From contig JAAXKA010000007.1 of NCBI GenBank assembly GCA_012269555.1, forward strand, positions 18,101 through 50,314: a DNA stretch of 32,214 bases. Direction: 5' to 3'. The stretch is from Alphaproteobacteria bacterium. Its GTDB lineage: Bacteria; Pseudomonadota; Alphaproteobacteria; Puniceispirillales; Puniceispirillaceae. The notes beneath the pieces were generated by a model that saw nothing but the letters and a program-made list of their open reading frames with translations, searched no databases and had not been told where the DNA came from. Numbering within the stretch: the stretch's first letter is position 1; each line of letters opens with the position of its first letter. Below, in pieces: positions 17,829 through 27,108 of the stretch. A program made the position numbers and the translations under genes.

Positions 17829-19646
17829 AGAGACTATTTCAGGTTTTTCGGTTTTGCCGTTTAGTGAATGAAACTCGAGAAAACGAGCAGCATTCCAAAT
17901 TTTTGTTGCAAAGTTGCGATAACCTTCAATTTTAGTTTCAGATAATTTTATATCCCGTCCCTGTGCTGCCATTGCAGTTAAAGTAAATCGCAGTGCATCA
18001 GACCCAAATTTCTTAGTTAAATCAAGTGGATCAAGAACATTACCTTTTGATTTAGACATTTTCTGGCCTTTTTCATCACGAACAAGGGCATGTATATAAA
18101 CATCTTTGAATGGAACCTCACCATTCATAAAATGCATACTCATCATCATCATTCTCGCAACCCAAAAGAATATTATATCAAAGCCAGTGACAAGCACGTC
18201 ACCAGGATAATATTTTTTTAGCTCGATTGAAGATTGAGGCCATCCCAAAGTGGAGAAAGGCCACAAAGCAGAAGAAAACCAAGTATCAAGCACATCTTCG
18301 TCACGACTAAGAGGCACAGATTTTTTATAGTGCTTATCTGCCGCTTTTTGCGCTTCTTCTTCAGTTTCCTCTACAAACGCTCTACCATCAGGGCCATACC
18401 ATACAGGTATTCGGTGTCCCCACCACAATTGTCTGGAAACACACCAAGGTTGAATATTACGCATCCACTCAAAATATGTTTTTTCCCAATGATTTGGTAC
18501 AAATCTAGTTTTTCCACTTTCAACTGCTTCAATAGCAGGTTTTGCAAGAGTTTTAGCATCTACATACCACTGGTCCATAAGCCAAGGTTCAACAATTACA
18601 CCAGAACGGTCTCCATGAGGAACTGAGTGACTATTGGGTGATATTTCCCCTAATAATCCCAGAGAATCTAGCTCTTCTATAATTATCTCTCTGGCTTTGA
18701 ATCTATCTAAACCTCTAAATCGCTCAGGTGCATTATCATTAATACAAGCATGAGCATCAAATATATTAATTAATTCTAAATTATGCCTTCTACCAACTTC
18801 AAAATCATTAAAATCATGAGCAGGTGTGATTTTAACAGCACCAGTTCCTTTTTCCATATCAGAGTAGCTGTCTGCAATAATGGGTATTTCTCTATTGACT
18901 AGCGGAAGGATAACGGTTTTACCAATCAATTCCGTATATCTGGCATCCTCAGGATTTACAACCACCGCTGTATCCCCCAGCATCGTTTCTGGCCGCGTTG
19001 TTGCAACAGTAATAAATTTATTTGGATCAGATTTAAGTGGATACCTCAATGACCACATACTACCTGCAATTTCCTTTTGTTCAACTTCTAGGTCAGAAAT
19101 CGCTGTTTGAAGCTTTGGATCCCAATTTACTAACCTTTTATCCTTATAAATTAAATTTTGTTTATACAAAGAAACAAAAACTTTATTCACGGCAAGAGAT
19201 AAACCTTCGTCTAGTGTAAACCGGCTTCTCGGCCAATCAGGTGTTATACCCAAATGCCTCTGTTGATGTACTATGGTTCCCCCAGATTCAGACTTCCATT
19301 CCCAAACTTTATCAATAAATTTTTCACGGCCTAAATCATGTCTATTTACATTTTCATCTGCCAGCTTCCGTTCTACTACCATCTGCGTGGCAATTCCGGC
19401 ATGATCCATTCCTGGTTGCCATAACACGTCTTTACCCATTTTTCGAAAATAACGTATCAATACATCTTGCAAGGTAAAAGTAAGCGCATGTCCCATATGA
19501 AGAGAGCCGGTGACATTTGGGGGGGGCATCATTATGGTGTAGGGCTCGATTCTCCCATTAGGATCGCACGAAAACACACCAGCCTTTTCTGAAGCTTCGT
19601 ACCACTTATTTTCGATTAATTCAGGGTTATAGATTTTATCTAACAT
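17820..19646 (-). CDS. valS: Valyl-tRNA synthetase, upstream copy truncated after residue 606
   Basis: Holds the genuine N-terminus ([15 protein letters not shown]) and the normal gene start, then HMGH (50-53), the editing domain and KMSKS (529-533). After residue 606 the frame crosses the duplication junction, adds Thr-Leu and stops at TAA. It lacks the anticodon-binding domain and C-terminal coiled coil, about 266 residues. Alone it should not recognise tRNA-Val normally. The truncation comes from an out-of-frame tandem duplication (1712 is not a multiple of 3), not from a point frameshift. It may be a real recent rearrangement, or a contig artefact hiding one intact valS. Confidence 0.88.
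   Translation of the reverse strand: MLDKIYNPELIENKWYEASEKAGVFSCDPNGRIEPYTIMMPPPNVTGSLHMGHALTFTLQDVLIRYFRKMGKDVLWQPGMDHAGIATQMVVERKLADENVNRHDLGREKFIDKVWEWKSESGGTIVHQQRHLGITPDWPRSRFTLDEGLSLAVNKVFVSLYKQNLIYKDKRLVNWDPKLQTAISDLEVEQKEIAGSMWSLRYPLKSDPNKFITVATTRPETMLGDTAVVVNPEDARYTELIGKTVILPLVNREIPIIADSYSDMEKGTGAVKITPAHDFNDFEVGRRHNLELINIFDAHACINDNAPERFRGLDRFKAREIIIEELDSLGLLGEISPNSHSVPHGDRSGVIVEPWLMDQWYVDAKTLAKPAIEAVESGKTRFVPNHWEKTYFEWMRNIQPWCVSRQLWWGHRIPVWYGPDGRAFVEETEEEAQKAADKHYKKSVPLSRDEDVLDTWFSSALWPFSTLGWPQSSIELKKYYPGDVLVTGFDIIFFWVARMMMMSMHFMNGEVPFKDVYIHALVRDEKGQKMSKSKGNVLDPLDLTKKFGSDALRFTLTAMAAQGRDIKLSETKIEGYRNFATKIWNAARFLEFHSLNGKTEKPEIVSTL
17829..19540. repeat. Tandem direct repeat within valS, unit 2 (1712 bp)
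   Basis: Unit 2 of the same duplication, directly abutting unit 1. Its right end continues into the native valS 5' region, while unit 1 continues leftward into the native valS 3' region. This shows which ends are original. RecA-mediated exchange between the units would restore one intact valS. Confidence 0.95.
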
Positions 19647-19695
19647 CTAAACATTCAACTTCAAGCTACGGAAAAAATACTAAATATTATAAGTT

Positions 19696-21081
19696 TTAAT
19701 TTCTAAATACAGACAAGAATGATTTTAGTTCTGGCTCTGGATCTTCCAATTTCTCAAGCGGAATATACTTTTCTCCTATTCCTAAATTTTCAGGCGTAAG
19801 GGTTCCCATGGCTTGCAATAACTTATAACCGGTCAACAAAACGGAATGATTGGCTCGCATTTCCCTTAGAATTGCATTTTTAAGATTATCTTCGGCATCT
19901 AATTGATCGAGAATTGTTTTATTTCCAAATTCAACTTCGGCCTTAGTCGCTTCCACTACTAAACGATAAGCCTCGACTTCCGAAGATGCAGCTTTCAGCT
20001 GAATTTTTGCGGATATGTGATTTCTAAACCCAGCGCGAGCTGCCAAACCTACAGCACGCTTGGCCTCATCAGTGTCAATTTGAGCAGCCATAAGGTTCGA
20101 AATTAATTTTTGTGATTGGGCTTTACTTGATGGTGTTACTAATATTGGCATTGTCATAGATATAGTAGCAGCAAGCTCGCTTCCATCAGATGTAGAAACT
20201 CCACCGGTGTTTCGGTTGTTTGCCGAAATAGAAAGGTCAACAGAAGGGCCTAGAGACTTAATTAGAATTTCTTGTTGCAAAGCCGCTAAGTCTTTATTAG
20301 CAACTGCAAGAATTAATGATGGATGGTATTTATATGCGTCATTTTCACTTAGTTTAACTTTTTTTGGAATAATATTTGGCAGGTCTGGCTCAGAGAGATT
20401 TATTGGAGGGACTCCTATTAAAGATTCATATTCTTCAACAACATTTTCATAAACAGCTTTAGCAGCAACTAATTCTGAACGTGAACTCAGTAATTTTGAA
20501 TTTGACAAGGCTAAATTAGCTTTAGTTGACACACCAGCCTCAACCCTTAATTTTTCAGCCTCTGTCTGTCGAGTAAGCCTATCAAAGTTACTTTCAAATA
20601 ATTCTACTTCTTCTTTCGATTGTATCACATTAAGATACGTCTCGATAATGGACATCAGAACTGCTTGCTCAGTAACGAAATAACCTGCTTTAGCAATCTC
20701 TAAAGATAATAAAGCGGCATCCTTTTTTACCTTTGTTTCTCCAAAATTATATAATTGTTTCGTGAAAGTTATCGCACCTGCAAGCGTTGCATCATTGTAA
20801 GTGTTATCAACTTGGTTGGGGCGATCATAAAAGGTTTGGCTTTGAGAAAAAGAAAGTTTACCATTTAAATCCTTGTCACTAGCCGCGATTATAAGTTCTT
20901 GACGAGCGGTAATATAATCCTGCCTAGAAATAGCTAAAAGGTTAGCGTTTGCCATTCCTTCAAGCAATGCGATTTCAAAACTATCAGCTTTAACAAAACA
21001 AGAATATCCCGAGATACTGTATATTACGACAACGAGGGAAACCATAAAATTGCTAGGAGCAAACCTGCCTTTTAAAAACAC
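19696..21081 (-). CDS. tolC: TolC-family outer membrane efflux/secretion protein
   Basis: Outer-membrane channel protein for type I secretion or multidrug efflux. It has an N-terminal hydrophobic signal segment (about residues 12-30), then two structural repeats of long amphipathic helices. TEAEKLRVEAGVSTKANLALS in the first repeat and AKAEVEFGNKTILDQLDAE in the second (given here as overlapping motif regions near residues 195 and 395) are typical TolC signatures. The frame starts at a GTG with AGGA about seven bases upstream; an ATG 12 codons in is an alternative. It follows the pcm-like gene by 48 bp, a pairing conserved in alphaproteobacteria. No transporter partners lie in the window. Confidence 0.9.
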   Translation of the reverse strand: MFLKGRFAPSNFMVSLVVVIYSISGYSCFVKADSFEIALLEGMANANLLAISRQDYITARQELIIAASDKDLNGKLSFSQSQTFYDRPNQVDNTYNDATLAGAITFTKQLYNFGETKVKKDAALLSLEIAKAGYFVTEQAVLMSIIETYLNVIQSKEEVELFESNFDRLTRQTEAEKLRVEAGVSTKANLALSNSKLLSSRSELVAAKAVYENVVEEYESLIGVPPINLSEPDLPNIIPKKVKLSENDAYKYHPSLILAVANKDLAALQQEILIKSLGPSVDLSISANNRNTGGVSTSDGSELAATISMTMPILVTPSSKAQSQKLISNLMAAQIDTDEAKRAVGLAARAGFRNHISAKIQLKAASSEVEAYRLVVEATKAEVEFGNKTILDQLDAEDNLKNAILREMRANHSVLLTGYKLLQAMGTLTPENLGIGEKYIPLEKLEDPEPELKSFLSVFRN

Positions 21082-21129
21082 ATCATATTCCTTTCTACTC
21101 CGCTATTTTCCTCTTTAGTTGCAGAAATT

Positions 21130-21795
21130 TCAGAAAATAAATTCTGGCTTAGCTCTGAATTCTTCGAGTGTGGGCACTTGCGCATTGAATAAACATTTTC
21201 TTGAAAATTTTGTCCCAGAACGCATCCATATACTCGCCTCACCAGCAGTTTCGATATTTGGCCTGTAAATTGATACAAGTTTACCATTATTCGTGAGCTG
21301 ATCTAAAATACTTTCAGGAATAAAACTAATTCCGCCGTCAATCAAAATAGCATTGTATGGAGCCTCTCTGCTAAAACCGTCTTGAAGTCTTTCTTTAAAT
21401 AAAACTGCGTTTGTAATATCAAGCTCAGTCAAATTATTTTCTGCTTTTTGTATTAATGTTGCCCTAGATTCAATACCAATTACGGATGTTACTATTTGAG
21501 AAATAATGGCAACGCTGTAACCTGTTCCAATACCGATAATCATAACATTATCAGATGCGTTTAATTCTAAAGATTGTATGAGTCTGGCTAAAACCATTGG
21601 CTCCATCAAATATCTACCGTTACTGAGGGGTAAATCTTCATCTATATAAGCAATGTCTTGCATCGATTTATGAACAAATATCTCTCGTGGTATGTTGGCA
21701 AAAGCAGATAAAACCATTTCGTCAATAACTTTATTCGGCCTAATCTGACTTTCGAGCATAATTTTTCTAGCTTTGGTAAATGATTGATTGTTCAT
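21130..21795 (-). CDS. Divergent protein-L-isoaspartate methyltransferase family protein next to tolC
   Basis: SAM-dependent methyltransferase of the PCMT fold, 221 residues. The N-terminal MLESQIRPNKV and the C-terminal FRAKPEFIF are features I associate with the tolC-adjacent alphaproteobacterial Pcm-like group. The SAM loop IIGIGTGYS is present (86-94). The GQTISQP active-site loop of true Pcm is replaced by NGRYLMEP (59-66), so isoaspartate repair is doubtful. Just upstream of tolC on the same strand and likely cotranscribed; its target is unknown, possibly envelope-related. Confidence 0.85.
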   Translation of the reverse strand: MNNQSFTKARKIMLESQIRPNKVIDEMVLSAFANIPREIFVHKSMQDIAYIDEDLPLSNGRYLMEPMVLARLIQSLELNASDNVMIIGIGTGYSVAIISQIVTSVIGIESRATLIQKAENNLTELDITNAVLFKERLQDGFSREAPYNAILIDGGISFIPESILDQLTNNGKLVSIYRPNIETAGEASIWMRSGTKFSRKCLFNAQVPTLEEFRAKPEFIF

Positions 21796-21951
21796 TCAGT
21801 AACTCATAAATGGCGTTTCAAACCTTATCTATAAACGCTTATAATGCTAACGCAAATACAATTCAATGCTGGTTTTTATCAAGAGAGCATAAAAACTATA
21901 AATTTTATTTTTTAGGCTATTAAAAAAGGGAATTACCAAAATAAAATAAGA

Positions 21952-21974
21952 AGACTCTCCCTGTGGAAGAGTCT
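21952..21974 (-). terminator. Rho-independent terminator after the LLM monooxygenase gene
   Basis: AGACTCT and AGAGTCT form a perfect 7-bp stem with a 9-base loop that can add two G-C pairs. Read on the minus strand, the hairpin is followed by TCTTATTTTATTTT. It lies 35 bp after the stop of the LLM gene, and apart from it the 213-bp gap to the pcm-like gene shows no gene. Confidence 0.65.
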
Positions 21975-22008
21975 ATATTTTTAAAAATATTTTTTACGCA
22001 ATAGCGGT

Positions 22009-23121
22009 TTATTCTGCTGCCGTCTTATTTTTTATATCTGAACTAGCAGAGGTAACATCAGGCATTACTTTTTCCGCAGCTAAAATCATAGAACGTCTTG
22101 CTAGTTCAGGAGATGCCCAATCTTTGCCGGCGTATAGGAGGGTACCAAACTCTCCCACCTCATCCTGAAACTCCAAAATCTCATCAGTGACTTTATCAGG
22201 TGTTCCCCAGATAATGAGTTTATTACAAACATCTTCCAGTGTAACTTCATCATCTGGCTGTTCGCGGTAAGCTTTAAAAAGCTCAACTCGATTATGTTTG
22301 CGCATCTTAGTCAATAACTGGTTATAATAAAAGACATAGGGGCTATCTGGCCCTAATGCATATTCTTTAGCGGTAGCTAAATCGTCAGCAACAAAGACTG
22401 ATTTTGCAACGCGCCAGTTTGCTGGGTCAGCAGGCCTGCCAACCCGATGACAACCCTCTACGTATTTTGGCCAATGCGTTTTAACCCATTGAGGCATCAA
22501 GAAATTAGCGCTAATAGGCTCCCACCCTCTGGCAGCTGCCTCTGTTACACCTTTGGAAAAAGGTGCAACAGCGGTTACCACAATGGGTGGATGTGGTTTC
22601 TGCAATGGCTTGGCCATTATGCCCTGCCCTATATCCGTTAAAGATGTTCTTTCAGTAGTAACTTTCCAATACTTTCCTTCGATATTATAGGGAGCCTCAG
22701 ATTCCCAAATTTTAAGAACAATATCTATACCTTCTAAAAACATTTCATTTCGATTGTTATCTAACGTACCAAAGACCTCTGCATCTGACGCTAAACCACC
22801 AGGAGAAATTCCAAAATTTAACCTTCCATCTAACATGTGGTCTAACATTGCCACTTGACCCGCAACATGAGCAGGATGTGAATTGGGTAAATTAACAGTA
22901 CCTGTGCCTAGACGTATTTGTTTTGTTTCGGCAGCTAGTGACGCAACAAACATTGCACAAGACGTAATATTTTCTGCCGCGTCTGTAACATGTTCACCTA
23001 CATAAGCCTCTGAAAAACCAAGTTCGTCTGCGAGCAAGAACGCTTCTCTATCTTCTTTTAGACTGACACGCCAATCTTTATTGACTGGGTGTATAGGCAT
23101 CGTAAAAAAACCAATTTCCAT
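22009..23121 (-). CDS. LLM-class flavin-dependent monooxygenase (luciferase-like)
   Basis: TIM-barrel oxidoreductase using reduced FMN (or F420) and probably O2. The N-terminus MEIGFFTMPIHP and the segments EAYVGEHVTD, RLGTGTVNLPNSHP and GRLNFGISPGG are typical of the bacterial luciferase family. I chose the ATG at 23121 (370 residues), preceded by AAGGG at nine bases; a longer frame from 23163 has unconserved residues. The gene is divergent from a LysR-type regulator, with a strong inverted repeat between them, so it is the likely regulated target. The substrate is not evident; context suggests an aromatic or heterocyclic catabolic step. No reductase partner gene is adjacent. Confidence 0.9.
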   Translation of the reverse strand: MEIGFFTMPIHPVNKDWRVSLKEDREAFLLADELGFSEAYVGEHVTDAAENITSCAMFVASLAAETKQIRLGTGTVNLPNSHPAHVAGQVAMLDHMLDGRLNFGISPGGLASDAEVFGTLDNNRNEMFLEGIDIVLKIWESEAPYNIEGKYWKVTTERTSLTDIGQGIMAKPLQKPHPPIVVTAVAPFSKGVTEAAARGWEPISANFLMPQWVKTHWPKYVEGCHRVGRPADPANWRVAKSVFVADDLATAKEYALGPDSPYVFYYNQLLTKMRKHNRVELFKAYREQPDDEVTLEDVCNKLIIWGTPDKVTDEILEFQDEVGEFGTLLYAGKDWASPELARRSMILAAEKVMPDVTSASSDIKNKTAAE

Positions 23122-23218
23122 TTTAAATGACCCTTTATTTTTAAGCCGGCACCAATTTATCAATACTAATTTATATATGTTTTTTTTTGCTCAAAATAAA
23201 ATAATATTATTTTACATA

Positions 23219-23241
23219 TGGTATAATTTTTTATTATACCA
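23219..23241. promoter_or_regulatory. Inverted repeat, candidate LysR operator
   Basis: TGGTATAA, 7 bases, then TTATACCA: a perfect 8-bp inverted repeat in the gap between the divergent LLM and lysR genes. It contains a T-N11-A arrangement expected of LysR-type sites. It lies about 36 bp before lysR and 98 bp before the LLM start, suited to autoregulation plus activation. Confidence 0.6.
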
Positions 23242-23277
23242 ATAATAATACTCATTTTATTTTAACGGATGATAAAT

Positions 23278-24207
23278 ATGGCTTCACTTCGTCAGCTAAA
23301 TTCTCTAATTGCAGTTTATGAGGAAGGGTCTTTTACTGCAGCGTCAGAGCGAGAAAATGCAACTCAATCCGGAATTTCTCAACACATAAGTGCAATAGAA
23401 AAAGAATTAGGAATTAACTTATTCACCAGAAATTCTAATGGAGTTATTCCTACCACGATATGTCACGGATTTTACAAAAAATCTGTTGAAGCTATCCGAA
23501 CATTAAAAACAGCTGAACAAGAGGCAATAAACGCAGGAAAAGGTCTTTCTGGAAAGGTTAATGCTGGTCTAATGCCCACATTTACTAGGGCTGCATTGGC
23601 TCCTGTTTTAAAATCAATTTCGACAACACATCCCAATATAGAAATAAGTATAGTTGAATCCTACAGTGGTAGCCTTACAGATATGGTAAAAGCAGGAGAA
23701 CTAGATTTTGCATTAGTTCCTGTAATGACTGGAACTCAGGGAATAAAATATTCAAATTTAGTAAGAGACCGAGAAGTTTTAGTCTCATCTCCATCGTTTG
23801 GAACCAATCAAGGAGAAGAAATTTCTTTAAAGAATCTTGCTCCACTGAAAATAGTTTTACCTACAAAAGCAAATATCCGACGAATTAAATTAGAGGATTA
23901 TTTTACAGCTCATTCAATAGAAATTACAAACATTATGGAAATGGATTCTATGATTGGAACCTTAGAATTAGTGGGGTCAACAGACTGGGTAACTATTCTT
24001 CCATACTTAATATGCGTGCCTGATACTCATTCTAATTTGAGACATATAAACCCAATATGCGAACCAAATATATACTCCGATTTTGTGATTATAGAACCAA
24101 TAGGTAGGTCATTAACACCACAAGCTACTTTCTTCTTAAAACTATTAAAAGAAGAAATTAGTTCAATAGCATGGCAAGAAATACAACCAAATAGGTATAT
24201 GAATTAA
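23278..24207 (+). CDS. LysR-type transcriptional regulator
   Basis: DNA-binding regulator with an N-terminal winged helix-turn-helix (SLRQLNSLIAVYEEGSFTAA and QSGISQHISAIEKELGINLF) and a C-terminal periplasmic-binding-like effector domain from about residue 90. The ATG at 23278 has GGA eight bases upstream; another ATG three codons earlier (23269) is possible. About 309 residues is standard. Divergent from the LLM monooxygenase, it probably controls that gene and perhaps the rest of the catabolic locus in response to an aromatic-type ligand. Confidence 0.93.
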   Translation: MASLRQLNSLIAVYEEGSFTAASERENATQSGISQHISAIEKELGINLFTRNSNGVIPTTICHGFYKKSVEAIRTLKTAEQEAINAGKGLSGKVNAGLMPTFTRAALAPVLKSISTTHPNIEISIVESYSGSLTDMVKAGELDFALVPVMTGTQGIKYSNLVRDREVLVSSPSFGTNQGEEISLKNLAPLKIVLPTKANIRRIKLEDYFTAHSIEITNIMEMDSMIGTLELVGSTDWVTILPYLICVPDTHSNLRHINPICEPNIYSDFVIIEPIGRSLTPQATFFLKLLKEEISSIAWQEIQPNRYMN

Positions 24208-24211
24208 TTCA

Positions 24212-24264
24212 GCAAAATAAAAACTGATACCTTAATTTTATTTCTTTCCATTATCAGATTTTGC
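24212..24264. terminator. Imperfect inverted repeat between convergent lysR and Mo-hydroxylase gene
   Basis: GCAAAAT plus CTGATA on the left pair with TATCAG plus ATTTTGC on the right, with a five-A bulge and a 22-base loop. It spans the 46-bp convergent gap and includes the stop codon of the large-subunit gene. It could act as a bidirectional terminator, but the long loop makes this uncertain. Confidence 0.35.
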
Positions 24265-26632
24265 CTAATGCTCTTAAAACCCGTTCTGGCGTCATTGGCA
24301 TTTGCCATATTCCACAATCAAGGGGTGATAACGCATTATTAACTGCATTCATGATAGCAGCAGGCGCACCACCAGTACCCGCTTCTCCTGCTCCCTTTGC
24401 ACCTAAAACAGAAGTTTTAGTGAAGGTTTCAACATGAGCAACCGTTATTTCTGGCATTTCACCAGCCATAGGTACCAGATAATCTGCCATGCTAGCATTT
24501 TGCATTTGCCCATCAGCATCATAAACACATTCTTCATATAGTGCACCTCCAATACCTTGAACCACTCCCCCTCGAATTTGGTCATCAACAAGTTGAGGGT
24601 TAATAACTCTACCACAATCTTCTACAGCCCAAAAATGCAGAATTTTTATTAAACCAGTATTTGTGTCAACTTCGACATGAGCAGCCATAGCACCGTTCGT
24701 AAACACAAATGGAAAATCAGTAACTCGGTAATGACGAGTAGCAATTAATTCGGGCTGAAGGTCATTTGGTAACTCATTACCACGGTAATAAACAATTTTC
24801 GCTAAATCGCCCAAAGAGATTTTTTGCTCTCCTGAAGATTTTAAAACAACTTCTCCAAAAGAAATATCTAGCTCTTCAGCTTTTGCCTGTAATATAACCG
24901 CTGCTGTACTTAATACTTGTTCCTTTAGAGCATAAGCTGCCTGAAGCATCGCTTCTCCACCGATTCCTGCTCCTCTTGATGCCCATGTACCTCCACCATA
25001 AGGCACCGTAGCAGTATCTCCAGTTGTGACCTTAACACGCTCAATAGAAACGCCGAACACATCAGCTGCAATTTGCTGCAAAATAGCATTGGTTCCCTGC
25101 CCTTGTTCGGTGACGGATGATGAAACATGAAGAGCTCCAGCTGCATCAAGTCGCACAGTTGCTCCGTCCTGAGATGCTATTGGCGCACCACCGATTCCGT
25201 AAAACATCGGAGATGGGTTTGTAACCTCTACCAAAGAGACAAAACCAATTCCCCGATAAATTCCTCTTTTTCTATGCTCTTCTTGGTCTAAGAGCAACTT
25301 ATCATAATCCATTATTTCCAATAATTTATCTAGACATGCATGATGTGATAAATCATCAAAACGCATCCCTGTAGTAGATTTTGTGGGATAAGCATCATCT
25401 GGTATAAGATTTTTTTTCCTTATTTGAACTGGATCCATCCCAATAACTCGAGCTGCTTCCTCAAGCATACAATCTGAAATCGCCATTGCTATAGGATGAC
25501 CAACTGCTCTATATTGACACATTAGAGTTTTATTTTGAAATACAACATTGCCAACTGCATGATAATGCTCGAACTGATACGGAGCACCAGTTAAATTTAG
25601 TATTTGATTGCACTCTATTGCGGATGTTCTGGGATACATAGAAAACGGCCCAATCCCTGTAAAATCATTAAATCCCATCCCAACAATACTTCCATCTTTT
25701 CGAACACCTATCTTAGCATTAACAACATGATCTCGAGCGTGAATGTCTGTAACAAAACTTTCAAGTCTATCGGCTGTGAATTTTACCGGTCTTTTTAATA
25801 ACTTAGCAATTATTGCTGTTGCGATTTCATCACCATAAGTATGCACTTTAATCCCAAAAGAACCACCTACATCATGAGCTACAACACGAACATTTTCTTC
25901 TAACATATTGAGATGCTTGGCTAATATAAATTGCAACATGTGTGGTGCTTGACCCGCATAGTACATTATTAGCTCATCATCTCCCGGAACATAGTCACAA
26001 ACAGTAGCACGTGTTTCCAATGTAACTCCTGTATGTCTGCCGAATTTCATTTGTTTTTCGACCACGACTACTTCATCGCCCGAAAGTGCCTCATCTAGGC
26101 TGCCAACCTCAACCTCGCGCTTCCATGCTAAATTGCTGTCATATTCTTTATGAATAAGGGGAGATTCTGAAGACAAGGCATCCATTGTATCCGTTACAGC
26201 TGGCAATGGTTCATAACTAATATTGATTAATTCAAGGGCGTCCTCGCCTAAAGCCCTTGAGGAACAAACAACAACAGCAACTGGTTCTCCTTGCCAACGC
26301 GCAACGTCCACGGCCAATGGATATTGGGCTGGCGATCTTAAGCCAGGTAAATGACTTAATACACCAACATAAGGTTCTACATGTTTTGCAATGTCGTTAC
26401 CCGTATAAATAGCTATAACACCTTTTGCTTTTTCTGCCTCTTTAATATCAATTGAAATAATTTTTGCATGCGCGTGAGGAGATCTTAAAAAAACGGCATG
26501 CACCATTCTAGGAAGCTGAATATCATCTACATAATGACCTTTTCCTCTCAACAGACGCGACGCATCTGATCTTGGAATAGACTTTCCAATATAGTCTGTT
26601 GGTTTATCAAAAACAGTTGCTGGACCAGTCAT
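24254..26632 (-). CDS. Molybdenum hydroxylase large subunit (xanthine oxidase family)
   Basis: Mo-cofactor subunit of a three-part hydroxylase that adds water-derived oxygen to a carbon, often in an N-heterocycle. From the ATG at 26632 it has 792 residues. The molybdopterin segment DVGGSFGIK is at 254-262 and the catalytic Glu in KGAGEAGTGG is E750. The active-site loop reads QYRAVGHP (373-380), not the AYXCSFR of CO dehydrogenase nor the AYRGAGR common in form II CoxL-like proteins, so CO oxidation is unlikely. The start overlaps the small-subunit stop as TAATG with GAGG eight bases before. It is third in a FAD-FeS-Mo subunit operon. Likely substrate unknown. Confidence 0.93.
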   Translation of the reverse strand: MTGPATVFDKPTDYIGKSIPRSDASRLLRGKGHYVDDIQLPRMVHAVFLRSPHAHAKIISIDIKEAEKAKGVIAIYTGNDIAKHVEPYVGVLSHLPGLRSPAQYPLAVDVARWQGEPVAVVVCSSRALGEDALELINISYEPLPAVTDTMDALSSESPLIHKEYDSNLAWKREVEVGSLDEALSGDEVVVVEKQMKFGRHTGVTLETRATVCDYVPGDDELIMYYAGQAPHMLQFILAKHLNMLEENVRVVAHDVGGSFGIKVHTYGDEIATAIIAKLLKRPVKFTADRLESFVTDIHARDHVVNAKIGVRKDGSIVGMGFNDFTGIGPFSMYPRTSAIECNQILNLTGAPYQFEHYHAVGNVVFQNKTLMCQYRAVGHPIAMAISDCMLEEAARVIGMDPVQIRKKNLIPDDAYPTKSTTGMRFDDLSHHACLDKLLEIMDYDKLLLDQEEHRKRGIYRGIGFVSLVEVTNPSPMFYGIGGAPIASQDGATVRLDAAGALHVSSSVTEQGQGTNAILQQIAADVFGVSIERVKVTTGDTATVPYGGGTWASRGAGIGGEAMLQAAYALKEQVLSTAAVILQAKAEELDISFGEVVLKSSGEQKISLGDLAKIVYYRGNELPNDLQPELIATRHYRVTDFPFVFTNGAMAAHVEVDTNTGLIKILHFWAVEDCGRVINPQLVDDQIRGGVVQGIGGALYEECVYDADGQMQNASMADYLVPMAGEMPEITVAHVETFTKTSVLGAKGAGEAGTGGAPAAIMNAVNNALSPLDCGIWQMPMTPERVLRALGKI

Positions 26633-27108
26633 TAATTCTGCCTCTCTTCTATTGTTGTGCAAATAGCATCAACTATTGCTTGGTAACCGGTGCACCTGCA
26701 ATAATTTCCTGATATGTGTTGTTTTACTAATTCTCTATCAGCTGGATTACCTTGCTCAATATACTCGATGGATGAAGCAAGCATTCCAGGGGTACAATAA
26801 CCACATTGTAAGGCATTTCTTGTATGGAAGTTTTTAATAAGATCTGATGCATTTTTATCAGTTTCATATCCTTCTATAGTTGTAATTTCTGAACCATCAG
26901 CTTGTACCGCTAAGGTCAGACAACTTCGAATTGTTACTCCATCTAAGAACAGAGTACATGCGCCACAAACTCCATGCTCACAGCCAACATGCGTTCCAGT
27001 AAGGCCAATTTTTGTTCTAATGAAATCTGCCAAATTCATTCTTACTGGCACATCTTCGATATGCTTTTCACCGTTAATAGTAAGAGTTATCTGAGCTGTC
27101 TTTGTCAT
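26632..27108 (-). CDS. Molybdenum hydroxylase small subunit, two [2Fe-2S] clusters
   Basis: Electron-transfer subunit carrying electrons from the Mo site to FAD. All eight ligand cysteines are visible. The plant-ferredoxin type set is C43, C48, C51 and C63 (VGCEHGVCGACTLFLDG), and the second cluster uses C102, C105, C137 and C139 (QCGYCTPGM, NYCRCTGY). At 158 residues it is standard. Its start overlaps the FAD-subunit stop as TAATG and its stop overlaps the large-subunit start in the same way, indicating tightly coupled synthesis. Confidence 0.96.
   Translation of the reverse strand: MTKTAQITLTINGEKHIEDVPVRMNLADFIRTKIGLTGTHVGCEHGVCGACTLFLDGVTIRSCLTLAVQADGSEITTIEGYETDKNASDLIKNFHTRNALQCGYCTPGMLASSIEYIEQGNPADRELVKQHISGNYCRCTGYQAIVDAICTTIEERQN

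Noticed and set aside
17820..17831. The valS break as a simple sequencing frameshift
   Set aside because: The break is a junction between two distant valS positions with a 1712-bp repeat on both sides; adding or removing a base would not restore a normal gene.
16522..18626. Two identical 130-residue plus-strand ORFs (16522-16914 and 18234-18626) inside valS
   Set aside because: They are antisense shadows of valS that appear twice only because the segment is duplicated; no ribosome binding site or family resemblance.
15316..19646. Two independent paralogous valS genes
   Set aside because: The copies are near-identical at nucleotide level over exactly one repeat unit and each lacks a different end, so this is a partial tandem duplication and not paralogy.
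21072..21287. 71-residue minus-strand ORF overlapping the pcm-like gene and the tolC start
   Set aside because: It lies in another frame of the pcm-like gene and resembles no family.
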